Made by a program: the position numbers and the translations under genes
Shown: positions 8,907 to 17,971 of the stretch, piece by piece
Position numbering within the stretch: the first letter of the stretch is position 1
Layout of the letters: each line of letters opens with the position of its first letter
Notes under the pieces: generated by a model
Told to the model about the DNA's origin: nothing
Databases searched by the model: none
What the model saw: only the letters and a program-made list of their open reading frames with translations
Assembly: GCA_034111645.1 (NCBI GenBank)
Contig: JAWUWW010000022.1
Location: forward strand, 1-64,000
Direction of reading: 5' to 3'
DNA from: CANLBN01 sp034111645
GTDB taxonomy: Bacteria > Pseudomonadota > Gammaproteobacteria > Pseudomonadales > Cellvibrionaceae
DNA length: 64,000 bases

Positions 8907-9944
8907 TTATCCCTTTTGCTGTACTATAAAAGCATCTGCAAAAATATCGCCAACACTGGCGCCTAAAAAAAAGCATTCTCTTTGAGCATTTTTAACCATC
9001 TCAGGATTACCACTTAAAAAAACCTGCCATTGTTTTAAATCAGGATGATTTTTCTTAACCAAATTAATAATATCGCCTTCATACCCATTAGCATCAAGCG
9101 ATATAATATCATTTGTGACTATCTCATTTGTATCGGTAATCTTAACGTTGTCTTGCTCTATTTTTTCAGAATTGCTATGGCGTACGGTAGGTATATAGTG
9201 AATATTTTGATGGTTTTTAGATAGTAACGACAATTCATTTGTATAGTAATGATCAGATTTTTTAGAAGCAGCAACGTAAATATAAATAGGCGATTTATGT
9301 TGTTGATAAATAGCTTCTTTAACAATACCGTAAAGTGGTGCTAAACCAGTTCCCGTTCCAACCAGCAATAACGATTTATCTTCATTGCCATCATTATTAT
9401 AAAAACAATTTCCCGATGGCTTAGATAAAGTGATGCTCTGCCCGACCGATACATCATCATGCAACCATCGGCTAACCATACCTTGGGAATGCTTTTTAAT
9501 ATGTAATTCAATTGTTTTATTTTGGTCAAGGCGACTCGCAATTGAATATGGACGAGCTTCAAACTGGTCATACCAAACATCTACAGACTGCCCTGGGTAC
9601 CAACGACAATCTACTTCAATTTTAATAATTAATACTTGTTCATTGGCTAGTTTTTTATCTTTTATAATTCCATTAATTTTATTGGAATTGCTAAGTAGGC
9701 TGATATTCATATCCTTCTTAGGTATACAGCTACATGCCAAGAAAAAGTTTTGAGATTTTTGATTATCACTTAAGCCAATTTGAGAGCTGATAGGCGGTTG
9801 CAGATTTGCCTGCATCAAACAGCTTTGACATATACCCGCACGGCAACTAAAAGGTATTTTAAATCCAGAACGCTCCAGACCTTCTAATACTGTTTCTGGT
9901 TCATGTATATCAATATGTTGATCATTGTAGGTGATAGTTGCCAC
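8907..9944 (-). CDS. 2Fe-2S ferredoxin-type NAD(P)H/FAD oxidoreductase (oxygenase-reductase-like)
   Basis: 345 residues in three domains. A plant-type 2Fe-2S ferredoxin domain (1-85) has the ligand pattern C34-x4-C39-x2-C42 and C71 in FLACSC. An FAD-binding barrel carries ARPYSIAS. An NAD(P)-binding domain carries LLVGTGTGLAPLYG, and the C-terminus FADAFIV fits the family. Such proteins pass electrons from NAD(P)H through FAD and the iron-sulphur centre to an oxygenase or hydroxylase (phenol hydroxylase, methane monooxygenase and similar reductases). No oxygenase gene lies beside it, so the partner is unknown. The start is GTG, fixed by a strong GGAGG at 9949-9953, four bases upstream. The gene is monocistronic as far as visible, with 365 bp of spacer before it. 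Confidence 0.8.
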   Translation of the reverse strand: MATITYNDQHIDIHEPETVLEGLERSGFKIPFSCRAGICQSCLMQANLQPPISSQIGLSDNQKSQNFFLACSCIPKKDMNISLLSNSNKINGIIKDKKLANEQVLIIKIEVDCRWYPGQSVDVWYDQFEARPYSIASRLDQNKTIELHIKKHSQGMVSRWLHDDVSVGQSITLSKPSGNCFYNNDGNEDKSLLLVGTGTGLAPLYGIVKEAIYQQHKSPIYIYVAASKKSDHYYTNELSLLSKNHQNIHYIPTVRHSNSEKIEQDNVKITDTNEIVTNDIISLDANGYEGDIINLVKKNHPDLKQWQVFLSGNPEMVKNAQRECFFLGASVGDIFADAFIVQQKG

Positions 9945-10309
9945 AAAACCTCCAAGGGCTAAATTAACTTTATCATTTATTATATTTGCGCGATAACAAT
10001 AACTAACTCTGAGCTGCTATAGGAGTTATCTTAAGTTTAATTCTAAAAGGTTGTGCATCACTTATAAAGCAAACTAGTGCAAAAAAATAGACGATATATG
10101 AATACGACAATTTAAGTCAAACTAGCTTTAAATAAAAGCTGCTTGCCAGAAGGGAGATGGGAATTTAAGCAAAATAAATGATGTTAAAATTGACAGCCGC
10201 TACTACATTAATCACAACAGAGTTTGGAGTAAAGCGTTTGGAGTAATAAAAATGCTCACTTCACGCTATTGCGCAATTACAGTAAGCCAATCCTTAGCAG
10301 CAATAATGT
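9945..10309. other. 365-bp gene-free spacer with an 11-bp direct repeat
   Basis: No gene is visible. The 11-mer GTTTGGAGTAA occurs at 10222-10232 and again at 10236-10246. A weak AT-rich hairpin (AGCTTT/AAAGCT, 10124-10140) could end the chemotaxis transcript arriving from the right. TAACTC/GAGTTA form another small inverted repeat near 10004-10028. The reductase promoter must lie here but I could not pick it out. Confidence 0.4.
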
Positions 10310-10846
10310 TTAAAATATGTCTGCTGGTTTTTTGCTCAAAGCTTTCAGCAATGAAACTTCAGCATGCGATAAGTTACATTTTTTTGCAATATTCTCGACA
10401 CTATCGCCACTTGCTAGATAATAGCGTGCTTTATCGTAAATAGATTCTTCATTGTTTGCGGAAGAATTATTTTCTTGAAAGTTACGTGTTTGAGGGCTAG
10501 CTTGTTGAGACTTTTCTACTTCAAATTCTCTCGATACCTTTAAATCATCCTTAGACAAAGTATTTAAAAGGTGTAAATTATTATTAACTGGCTCTGAAAC
10601 TGATTTTTTATTAAACTTTTTCTCGAGACTCAATAATTGTTGGCCAATATTAATCATACTAGCATTTGACACTTTTAAGTCATGCTGGAGGCGGCTTAAT
10701 TGTTTAGCTGACTTACGTGCCTTTGCAAGACTTAGCAATAGAGTCAATGATAATAAGATACTCATAGCCACTAAAATCAAAACAATTTCACCATTTGAAC
10801 GGCTAAACAATTGTGTCGCTTCTGTTAGTAGTTGATTTAAAATCAT
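10310..10846 (-). CDS. DUF2802 protein at the end of the chemotaxis operon
   Basis: About 178 residues. One N-terminal membrane segment (IVLILVAMSILLSLTLLLSL) is followed by a basic, coiled-coil-like part, a low-complexity linker, and a conserved C-terminal helix-turn-helix-like module (IYDKARYYLASGDSVENIAKKC then LSHAEVSLLKAL). This matches the DUF2802 family found just after cheW in Pseudomonas-type clusters. Its function is unknown; a structural role near the polar array is only a guess. The reading frame could begin at a GTG at 10858, but an AAGAGA sequence lies directly against that GTG, leaving no spacing. The ATG at 10846 is therefore preferred, with modest confidence. Confidence 0.8.
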   Translation of the reverse strand: MILNQLLTEATQLFSRSNGEIVLILVAMSILLSLTLLLSLAKARKSAKQLSRLQHDLKVSNASMINIGQQLLSLEKKFNKKSVSEPVNNNLHLLNTLSKDDLKVSREFEVEKSQQASPQTRNFQENNSSANNEESIYDKARYYLASGDSVENIAKKCNLSHAEVSLLKALSKKPADIF

Positions 10847-10877
10847 ATTATCACTCACTCTCTTTGAACATGTAAAA

Positions 10878-11363
10878 TTATACTTCGTCTATCTCTGCCC
10901 ATTCTGTATCGGATAATAATTTATTTAACTCGATCAAAATTAGTAGCTCATTGTTTTTATGACAAACGCCCTGAATAAACTTAGCGCTCTCATCATTACC
11001 AACACTAGGTGCAGTCTCAATCTCTGACTGTCGAAGATAGACAACCTCTGCTACGCTATCCACTAAAACACCAATAACATGGCCTTCTGTTTCAATAATG
11101 ACAATACGTGTATTGTCTGTCATTTCACCGCTTGGCAAACCAAAACGGTTACGCGTATCGATGACCGTAACGACATTACCCCGTAAATTAATAATACCCA
11201 AGACATAGTCCGGTGCCCCAGGGACCGGGGCAATTTCGGTGTAACGCAAAACTTCTTGAACTTGCATTACGTTAATACCGTAGGTTTCACCCGCTAAGCG
11301 AAATGTTACCCACTGCAGGACTGGATCATCACTTGATGTTTTTTGTGTCGCGTTGTTCGCCAT
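10878..11363 (-). CDS. cheW: Chemotaxis coupling protein CheW
   Basis: 161 residues, the usual CheW size. CheW is the cytoplasmic adaptor joining chemoreceptor tips to the CheA kinase in hexagonal arrays. The single CheW domain is complete: LQWVTFRLAGETYGINVMQV, the receptor-facing VPGAPDYVLGIINLRG, then VIDTRNRFGLP, GVLVDSVAEVV and FIQGVC near the end. An AGAGGGT ribosome-binding site lies about nine bases before the ATG. It sits between parP and the DUF2802 gene, the same order as in Pseudomonas and Vibrio polar chemotaxis clusters. Confidence 0.97.
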   Translation of the reverse strand: MANNATQKTSSDDPVLQWVTFRLAGETYGINVMQVQEVLRYTEIAPVPGAPDYVLGIINLRGNVVTVIDTRNRFGLPSGEMTDNTRIVIIETEGHVIGVLVDSVAEVVYLRQSEIETAPSVGNDESAKFIQGVCHKNNELLILIELNKLLSDTEWAEIDEV

Positions 11364-11435
11364 TTATGTCAACCCTCTACCAATAAAAAGAATAACTATA
11401 AGCTAAATATAGTTTATTTCTTGTGTAACGCCAGT

Positions 11436-12785
11436 TTAATCTGCACGATTTTTGTCATGAGCTTGTAAAATTTCGCCAACCTTTGGAATATCCAATAAGA
11501 CACACATATGATCCTTTACCATACCAGCCATCCAAGGACGTGAATCACGCTTAGCGCGCCATCGAATTGAATCTGGATCAATTGAAATTGGTTGCTTAAT
11601 ATTATCGACGGCAAGTCCCCAATCTAATTCGTTAATAGAGATAACATATTTATAGTTATTTTCACCCTTGTAACGCTCAGGCATAATGAGTTTTGCAGTA
11701 TTTACCACCTTAATATTGCCATCGGTACTCTGCTGCAAACCCATAAACCAACTTGACTGACCAAATAATGGAGTGATTTCATCATCAATTTCGTGTATCT
11801 GGCCCAGTGTAATTAAAGGTACCGCAAGTTGAAGGCCATCAACCTCAAGCAATAAAATATCAAATCTTTCTTGTGCCCACTCGGGCCGTCCATTTTGATT
11901 CCATTGGCTGCGTATGATTGGAGTCAGTTTTGAACTTGAATCTACCTTTAACTCGCTAGTAGGAGACACTTCACTTTGACTAGTCTCAATAACTTGCTTA
12001 AGTTTTTGAAGCGTCGTCTCGGGCGTGGTTAAGATTGGCTCTGATAGATTTAAATCCGTTTGAACACTAGTTTTTGCCTGTGTTTCTATTTTACTTTCGA
12101 CGCTATTTTCTTGAGCAGACGTTAATGCAGTCACTTGCCTTAGCATACGTTCAAGCCGGCTTTTGTGTTCGTCGTAAATATCCGTTTCTGTATCATTACC
12201 AGGATGCGACCTAATCGAATCTTCTGCTGGCGATAACTCCTTACTTAACTCCTCATCATCGGATAAATTAGAGATTTGCTCAGCACAACGACTTGTTGCT
12301 TTATCAGCCGATGTAAGTTGATCGATGTTACTTGAGAAATTCTTGGGGTGATTTGCTTGATAATCTTCAATGTCTGAATTGTTTTCTGCCAGTACTTGAG
12401 CCTGATCTTCATTTGTTACATCAAGAGAATCATAACTTTCTTCCAAAACATCAGTTCTCGAGACTGATGATTTTTCTGATTTTTGTTTTTCTATCCTAGT
12501 AGCTGAGTTTTCAGTTGATTCTGACTTATTCAAACTCTTAGAGTTTAATGAGTCTTTAATAGACTTTAATTTAGAGGTTACGTCTTGAATTACCTCAGAA
12601 GATACTTCAGATTTTTCTTTATCAGCGGACTCAAGAGTTACTTCAGGGGCAAGCTCTGGCACTGAAATGTCTGAACTTTGTTCGTTTTTGGCACTGGTTT
12701 TATCTGACTTGACATCACTACTGAAGTCGCCAAGAAGATCGGCAAAATAATCGTTTAATACGTCATCAACTTGCTGATTTGTCAT
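11436..12785 (-). CDS. parP: ParP-like CheW-domain protein (polar chemotaxis array positioning)
   Basis: 449 residues. The first 290 or so are low-complexity, rich in Ser, Glu, Asp and Lys, and look disordered. The C-terminal 150 residues form a CheW-like domain (FDILLLEVDGLQLAVPLITLGQI, SSWFMGLQQ, CVLLDIPKVGEIL). In Vibrio, ParP links ParC to CheA through this domain and anchors arrays at the pole. The start overlaps the parC stop by one base (TAATG), implying translational coupling. The N-terminal tail is poorly conserved in the family. The name is inferred from domain plus position next to parC; a plain second CheW-domain protein is the alternative wording. Confidence 0.88.
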   Translation of the reverse strand: MTNQQVDDVLNDYFADLLGDFSSDVKSDKTSAKNEQSSDISVPELAPEVTLESADKEKSEVSSEVIQDVTSKLKSIKDSLNSKSLNKSESTENSATRIEKQKSEKSSVSRTDVLEESYDSLDVTNEDQAQVLAENNSDIEDYQANHPKNFSSNIDQLTSADKATSRCAEQISNLSDDEELSKELSPAEDSIRSHPGNDTETDIYDEHKSRLERMLRQVTALTSAQENSVESKIETQAKTSVQTDLNLSEPILTTPETTLQKLKQVIETSQSEVSPTSELKVDSSSKLTPIIRSQWNQNGRPEWAQERFDILLLEVDGLQLAVPLITLGQIHEIDDEITPLFGQSSWFMGLQQSTDGNIKVVNTAKLIMPERYKGENNYKYVISINELDWGLAVDNIKQPISIDPDSIRWRAKRDSRPWMAGMVKDHMCVLLDIPKVGEILQAHDKNRAD

Positions 12786-13591
12786 TAGCTTGCTTCCCAG
12801 AAGCGTGGCGCATCAACAGCGCTTGCTTTTGGTTGGAGCCATTTTAAAAGACTACGATAGGCCTCTGTACCATGGCTTTTATCAGCATATAAGTTCGGCG
12901 GCACACCTTCTTTACTCGCATTTCGAAATTGTGTGTCTACAGGAATTTTACCTGGCCATGCATGGTGACCATAGCTATGTCTTAAATCACCCAATGAGCT
13001 AAGCGAAGCTTGGGTACGGCTATCATACATAGTAGGCACAATGACATAATTGATGCTCTTCTTTTGCGAATGTTCCAACATTTCTAATGTATGCAACATA
13101 CGCTCTAAGCCTTTGAGCGCAAGAAATTCGGTCTGAACAGGGATAATCAAACGATCACAAGCTGCTAAGCCGTTAATCAATAGCACACCTAAAATTGGTG
13201 GAGAGTCGATAATCACAAGATCAAAGTCATCTTTTAGCACCGCAAGCGCTTTGGATATTACTAATCCCATTCCATCTTTGCCGATGGCACGTCGCTCGAG
13301 CGTCGCAAGACCCGTTGAAGCTGGCAGTAACACAATGTTTGGGTATTTTGTAGGCAATAATAGTTGAGCAACTTTATCGAGAGTAATATCTGTCGGACTT
13401 TGAAATAAGTCAAAAGAGCTATTTTTTATGGTGTCAGGGTCTTGACCAAAATAACTAGTAAGAGAACCATGAGGATCTAAATCAACCAATAACACTCTTT
13501 GGCCATTTTCGGCAGCAATACCGCCTAAGGCAACAGTTGAAGTGGTTTTACCGACGCCACCTTTTTGATTAGAAACTGTCCAAACTTGCAC
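12785..13591 (-). CDS. parC: ParC, ParA/MinD-type ATPase for chemotaxis array localisation
   Basis: 268 residues of a ParA-family P-loop ATPase. The deviant Walker A motif KGGVGKTT sits at residues 10-17; VLLVDLDPHGSLTSYFG and DLVIIDSPPILGVLLINGLAACD carry the switch and Walker B regions. It lacks any DNA-binding extension, which suits a cellular-cargo positioner rather than a plasmid partition protein. In Vibrio the orthologue forms a polar gradient that recruits chemotaxis arrays through ParP. The start is GTG, supported by AGGGTGA five bases upstream. The order motC-motD-parC-parP-cheW is the standard one for polar flagellates. Confidence 0.92.
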   Translation of the reverse strand: MQVWTVSNQKGGVGKTTSTVALGGIAAENGQRVLLVDLDPHGSLTSYFGQDPDTIKNSSFDLFQSPTDITLDKVAQLLLPTKYPNIVLLPASTGLATLERRAIGKDGMGLVISKALAVLKDDFDLVIIDSPPILGVLLINGLAACDRLIIPVQTEFLALKGLERMLHTLEMLEHSQKKSINYVIVPTMYDSRTQASLSSLGDLRHSYGHHAWPGKIPVDTQFRNASKEGVPPNLYADKSHGTEAYRSLLKWLQPKASAVDAPRFWEAS

Positions 13592-13732
13592 AATATCACC
13601 CTATTTTTATAACTACTTTTTGAAATTACGCCAAATAACTGACAACAGTTAAACATTCTTCTCATTTATTAAATACTTTAATGATTATTAGCAATTACTA
13701 TGCCTAGTAGTAAAATCAATATCTCATTAATC

Positions 13733-14731
13733 TTATCTATCGGGATCACTACTAAATAATAACCCACCATTTGGAGTTTCAACCGGGGCAATAGTGCCCT
13801 CATTTGTAACGCTATTATTCTCATCGGAGGGTGGATTAGTGGGTGAGTCCGTCGCTAAAGTTGCTTGCTCCAAACTTGGCTGAGGATCTACCTGAACAGA
13901 TTCTATAGATTGAGGTTTAATAGCATCATTTATTGCCTCGAATGTATTTACCTTTGGCCTGTTGGGCTTTTCTCTGGCAATCATTAAGACCACTCGCCTA
14001 TTTTTTTCTCGACCCTCGGGAGTATCGTTCTCAGCAATTGGATGATATTCGCCATAACCAACAGCAGACAGTCGCTCCGGCGCAACACCGCCCTCAACCA
14101 ATATTTTAACAATGGCTGCAGCTCGTGCAGATGACAGCTCCCAATTGCTAGGAAACTGAGTTGAATTGACGGCTAAATTATCGGTATAACCTTCAACCTG
14201 AATTGGATTATTAAATGGCTTTAATATATCAGAAATTTCAGACAAAACTTTTTGTGCAGAATCGTTAGCTCTGACACTACCTAAAGGAAATAAAATACTA
14301 TTATTCAATGAAATTTCAAGCCAAAATTCATTATTGTTAACTTGAATAATGTCATCATCGATAAGGCTAGAAAATTGATCGATAAACGCATCAGACAGTT
14401 GAGGTAAATTTGCCGATGGTAAAAACGCGCCTTGTCCATTATTATTTAATTGGTAGCTTTGAGGTGTTTGATTACTAAGATCAGTTTCGCTGTTATTTTC
14501 TTCATTAATAGAACGCGCTATTTCACCAATTTGAATAGGCTTTAATGAAAGCTTAGGATCATAAAAAACTTTACTCATCGCCTCTGATAGATCTTTGTAT
14601 TTATTTTCGTTAACTTGCGATATTGAATAAAGTACAACAAAAAGAGCAAACAAAAGTGTTACAAAATCAGAGTAAGAAATTAACCAGCGCTCATGATTAA
14701 GAGATATTTCTGTATCGACACGCCGGCGCAA
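13733..14731 (-). CDS. motD: Flagellar stator protein MotD (MotB family)
   Basis: 332 residues. A short cytoplasmic tail is followed by one transmembrane helix, YSDFVTLLFALFVVLYS. Its Asp22 is the conserved ion-binding residue of MotB-type stators. A linker leads to an OmpA/MotB peptidoglycan-binding domain with IQVEGYTDNLAVN, NWELSSARAAAIVKILV and GYGEYHPI. A Ser/Pro/Asn-rich tail of about 70 residues follows. It pairs with MotC, encoded 116 bp upstream, to form a second-type proton stator. The start codon is TTG, supported by an AGGGTGAT ribosome-binding sequence six bases before it, closely matching the parC leader. Confidence 0.94.
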   Translation of the reverse strand: MRRRVDTEISLNHERWLISYSDFVTLLFALFVVLYSISQVNENKYKDLSEAMSKVFYDPKLSLKPIQIGEIARSINEENNSETDLSNQTPQSYQLNNNGQGAFLPSANLPQLSDAFIDQFSSLIDDDIIQVNNNEFWLEISLNNSILFPLGSVRANDSAQKVLSEISDILKPFNNPIQVEGYTDNLAVNSTQFPSNWELSSARAAAIVKILVEGGVAPERLSAVGYGEYHPIAENDTPEGREKNRRVVLMIAREKPNRPKVNTFEAINDAIKPQSIESVQVDPQPSLEQATLATDSPTNPPSDENNSVTNEGTIAPVETPNGGLLFSSDPDR

Positions 14732-14847
14732 GATATCACCCTACCCTAAAGTTATTAATGAAAAGCTTATATATGACAATTTTAATAGCGATAGTGTTAT
14801 CAGCTAAAACTTTTGCATAAAAACTTAACGTAATTATATTATTCATA

Positions 14848-15585
14848 TTAAAGATAACCACTCAGTTTCATCTCAACAGATTTAGGGTTTTCTCCGTCAG
14901 CGACGTAAAGCACACCTTCAACAATTAATTCTTTTAATTGTGATTGCTGATTTACGTAAAGTATTAATTTATTTGCAATTGGCAACAATAATAAATTTGC
15001 AAAAGCAACACCGTATATTGTTGCTACAAAAGCAACAGCAATGCCTGCTCCTAACTCACTTGGGTTACCTAGATTTCGCATAACGTAAATCAAACCCATT
15101 ACAGCACCAATAATACCTATCGTAGGGGCGTACCCACCCATTCCCGCATAAACTTTAGCGGCGTTAATATCACGTTGTTCCGCAAGACTAATATCAGCCT
15201 CAAGTATGCGTCTTATTGATTGTGCATCGGCACCGTCAATTAATAAATTCAAAGCTTTTTTTGCAAATATATCGGTCTCTTTCTGAGCTGTTTTTTCAAG
15301 TCCCAATAAACCACTGCGACGTGCAATAGCCGCCCACTGTGAAACTTGTTTTATTTGTGCAGAAAAATTTACGGGTGGCGGCTTAAAAACCCAAGAAAAC
15401 AAATGTAATGATCGCTTCAAAGTTATCATTGGGGTTTGCAAAAGTGCAGCGCCAATGGTGCCACCAAAAACAATCAATGCTGCTGGCAAATTGATTAATG
15501 ATTGCAGTGCACCACCTTCTAGAAAGTTACCTCCTAGGAGTGCGACAAACGCAATTATAATTCCAACTAAGCTGAGTATATCCAT
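14848..15585 (-). CDS. motC: Flagellar stator protein MotC (MotA family)
   Basis: 245 residues with the MotA/TolQ/ExbB architecture: two N-terminal membrane helices (LSLVGIIIAFVALLGGNFLEGG and the LPAALIVFGGTIGAALL region), a cytoplasmic loop, and two C-terminal helices. The signature APTIGIIGAVMGLIYVMRNL lies at helix 3. With MotD it forms the ion channel that drives the flagellar rotor. It is separated from cheA by 235 bp containing a terminator, so it probably has its own promoter. In related clusters cheB sits in this gap; here it does not. I see no clear ribosome-binding site before the ATG. Confidence 0.94.
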   Translation of the reverse strand: MDILSLVGIIIAFVALLGGNFLEGGALQSLINLPAALIVFGGTIGAALLQTPMITLKRSLHLFSWVFKPPPVNFSAQIKQVSQWAAIARRSGLLGLEKTAQKETDIFAKKALNLLIDGADAQSIRRILEADISLAEQRDINAAKVYAGMGGYAPTIGIIGAVMGLIYVMRNLGNPSELGAGIAVAFVATIYGVAFANLLLLPIANKLILYVNQQSQLKELIVEGVLYVADGENPKSVEMKLSGYL

Positions 15586-15742
15586 TGATTAATTATTCGA
15601 TCATAAGTTAATAAATAAATTTATCTTCTGTTAAATATAGACATTGGATAGCATTAAATCAATTTTTATAACTAAAAAGCAATTAGAAAAGCAACTCTCA
15701 AAGTCACACCTTGAAAAAATGTAATAATAAAGGCATAAAACC

Positions 15743-15776
15743 AAAAAAAGCAGAGCTATCATTATCTCTGCTTTTT
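15743..15776. terminator. Intrinsic terminator downstream of cheA
   Basis: GCAGAG (15750-15755) pairs with CTCTGC (15766-15771) around a 10-base loop. The stem is extended by A runs on the left and T runs on the right, so it can act in both directions. It lies 45 bp past the cheA stop and separates the cheYZA part from motC. Confidence 0.85.
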
Positions 15777-15820
15777 CATATTTATAAGATCAATAATTTA
15801 CTGCAAATTATTGGCGAACC

Positions 15821-17962
15821 TTACATTCTTCCTGCATAGCGTTTGAGCATACTCGCAACATCAAGTATCAAGGCAATCGTACCATCACCTGTAATTGTTG
15901 CACCAGCCATACCTGGTGTACTGTTTAACATTTTTCCCAGAGGTTTGATAACAACTTCTTCTTGTCCAATTAACTGATCCACCACAAAGCCAACCCGCTG
16001 CGTTCCTACGGATACAATCACAACATGTCCTGTTTTTTCATCTTCGCCAGTAGTGTCTGGATTGCGAATCAACCAATGTTTAAGGTTAAAGACAGGTATA
16101 GCTTTATCGCGAACGGTTATGCACTCTTGACCATCAACAATATTTGTTTTGGTTAAATCGATGTGGAAAATTTCATTTACACTGACTAGTGGTAATGCAA
16201 ACGCCTGTTTACCGATCATTATCATTAATGTTGGCATGATCGCCAAAGTAAGCGGCACTTTAATAGTAATAACGGTACCTTCACCCATTACAGATTTAAT
16301 ATCTATTGATCCATTTAACTGAGTAATTTTAGTTTTTACAACATCCATACCAACGCCACGGCCAGAGACATCAGATATTTCAACTTTAGTTGAAAAGCCA
16401 GGTGCAAAAATTAAATTAAAGGCTTCGGTGTCAGATAAACGCTGTGCAGCATCCTCATCCATCAAACCCTTGGAAACCGCAATACTACGGAGTTTATCCG
16501 CATCCATTCCTGCGCCATCATCGGTTATTGATAATAAAATATGATCGCCTTCTTGCTGTGCCGCTAAAATTATTTTTCCGGTAGCATCTTTACCAGATTG
16601 TGCACGTATGGCTGGTAATTCAATACCATGATCCACCGAGTTTCTGACCAAATGCACTAATGGATCTGCGAGAGCTTCAACTAAGTTTTTATCTAAATCA
16701 GTCTCTTCACCAACCATCTCTAAGATAATTTCTTTTTTGAGGTTACGCGCTAAGTCACGAACAACTCGAGGAAACCGACCAAATACTTTTTTGATCGGTT
16801 GCATTCGTGTTTTCATTACAGAAGTTTGTAGGTCTGCAGTCACAACATCTAAATTTGAGACAGCTTTGCTCAATTCTTCGTCTGCTGATTTATCACCTAG
16901 ACGAACGAGTCGGTTACGCACTAATACAAGCTCACCCACCATATTCATGATGTCATCAAGACGTTGAGTATCAACACGAACTGTTGTTTCTGCCGCTGGG
17001 GCTGCCTCACGTGCAGGCGGAGCCTTAGCCGGTTCTTTTTTCGGCGCAGGCTTTGACTCTTGAGTGTCAGCTTTTGTTGATGTTGCAGACGGTGGAGGCG
17101 GAGTAGATGCCGGTTTGACAACTGCAGTTGGGCCTTTACCTTGACCATGAAGCTGATCTAATAAATCGTCAAATTCATCATCGGTAATAAGCTTATTATT
17201 GTCACCTGCTACCGTGGCAGGTTTTGGTGCTGCTGCTTGAGGCTTATTGTTAGCTGGAGCCGTGTTTTTAGTGGGGGCTTTACCTTGACCATGAAGTTGA
17301 TCTAGCAGGTGTTCGAATTCGTCGTCAGATATTTCGCCATCGGCTTCAACAAAGGCGGTTACTGCATCGACACTATTATTTTCAGCCGGGGCATTTTTTA
17401 AAGTAGTCGCCGGTTTATCGCTGACAGCATCAACTAATTTTTCAAATTCATTATCAGTAATTTCATCACCCGCTTGTCCAACGGATTCACTGGTCTTTTC
17501 AACTTCAGTGATTGGTGTTGAAGAAGATGATTCTGAGTCAGACCCGCTGTTAGCTGCAGCTTCAGCTAAATCTTCGCAAGCGACTAATCGGGCAAGAGAG
17601 GCAATTAATTCTGGATCAGCATTTTGGGGTGGATTCTTTTGTTGTACATCCGAAAATTGTTCGTTGACGGTATCAAGTGCTTGTAACACAACATCCATTA
17701 ACTCTGATGTGACTTGACGTTGACCATTCCGAAGAATGTCGAATAAGTTTTCTGTTACATGACAGCACTCAACCATATTGTCGAGTTGTAAAAAACCTGC
17801 TCCACCTTTTACTGTGTGGAAACCACGGAAAATAGCATTTAACAGATTTTTATCATCAGGTCTTTGTTCGAGCTCAACAAGTTGTTCGGATAGCAACTCC
17901 AGAATTTCGCCTGCCTCAACTAAAAAGTCTTGAAGGATTTCCTCATCTTCAGAAAAACTCAT
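15821..17962 (-). CDS. cheA: Chemotaxis histidine kinase CheA
   Basis: 713 residues. The HPt domain has the phosphorylated His49 in FHTVKGGAGFLQL. A long linker (130-325) contains three copies of an acidic motif: ITDNEFEKLVDAV (168-180), ISDDEFEHLLDQLHGQGK (211-228) and ITDDEFDDLLDQLHGQGK (259-276). A globular P2 domain is not evident there. The dimerisation helix pair begins near 328 (VRVDTQRLDDIMNMVGELV). The HATPase domain shows LVHLVRNSVDHGIE (N box) and the DDGAGMD and GRGVGMDVVKT G boxes. A C-terminal CheW-like domain follows. It phosphorylates CheY. AGGAG eight bases before the ATG overlaps the cheZ stop region, so cheZ and cheA are coupled. Confidence 0.97.
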   Translation of the reverse strand: MSFSEDEEILQDFLVEAGEILELLSEQLVELEQRPDDKNLLNAIFRGFHTVKGGAGFLQLDNMVECCHVTENLFDILRNGQRQVTSELMDVVLQALDTVNEQFSDVQQKNPPQNADPELIASLARLVACEDLAEAAANSGSDSESSSSTPITEVEKTSESVGQAGDEITDNEFEKLVDAVSDKPATTLKNAPAENNSVDAVTAFVEADGEISDDEFEHLLDQLHGQGKAPTKNTAPANNKPQAAAPKPATVAGDNNKLITDDEFDDLLDQLHGQGKGPTAVVKPASTPPPPSATSTKADTQESKPAPKKEPAKAPPAREAAPAAETTVRVDTQRLDDIMNMVGELVLVRNRLVRLGDKSADEELSKAVSNLDVVTADLQTSVMKTRMQPIKKVFGRFPRVVRDLARNLKKEIILEMVGEETDLDKNLVEALADPLVHLVRNSVDHGIELPAIRAQSGKDATGKIILAAQQEGDHILLSITDDGAGMDADKLRSIAVSKGLMDEDAAQRLSDTEAFNLIFAPGFSTKVEISDVSGRGVGMDVVKTKITQLNGSIDIKSVMGEGTVITIKVPLTLAIMPTLMIMIGKQAFALPLVSVNEIFHIDLTKTNIVDGQECITVRDKAIPVFNLKHWLIRNPDTTGEDEKTGHVVIVSVGTQRVGFVVDQLIGQEEVVIKPLGKMLNSTPGMAGATITGDGTIALILDVASMLKRYAGRM

Positions 17963-17971
17963 TAAATACTC

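Noticed and set aside
10222..10246. Direct repeat GTTTGGAGTAA as an IS or attachment footprint
   Set aside because: Only three bases separate the copies, leaving no room for an inserted element; more likely slippage or a binding site.
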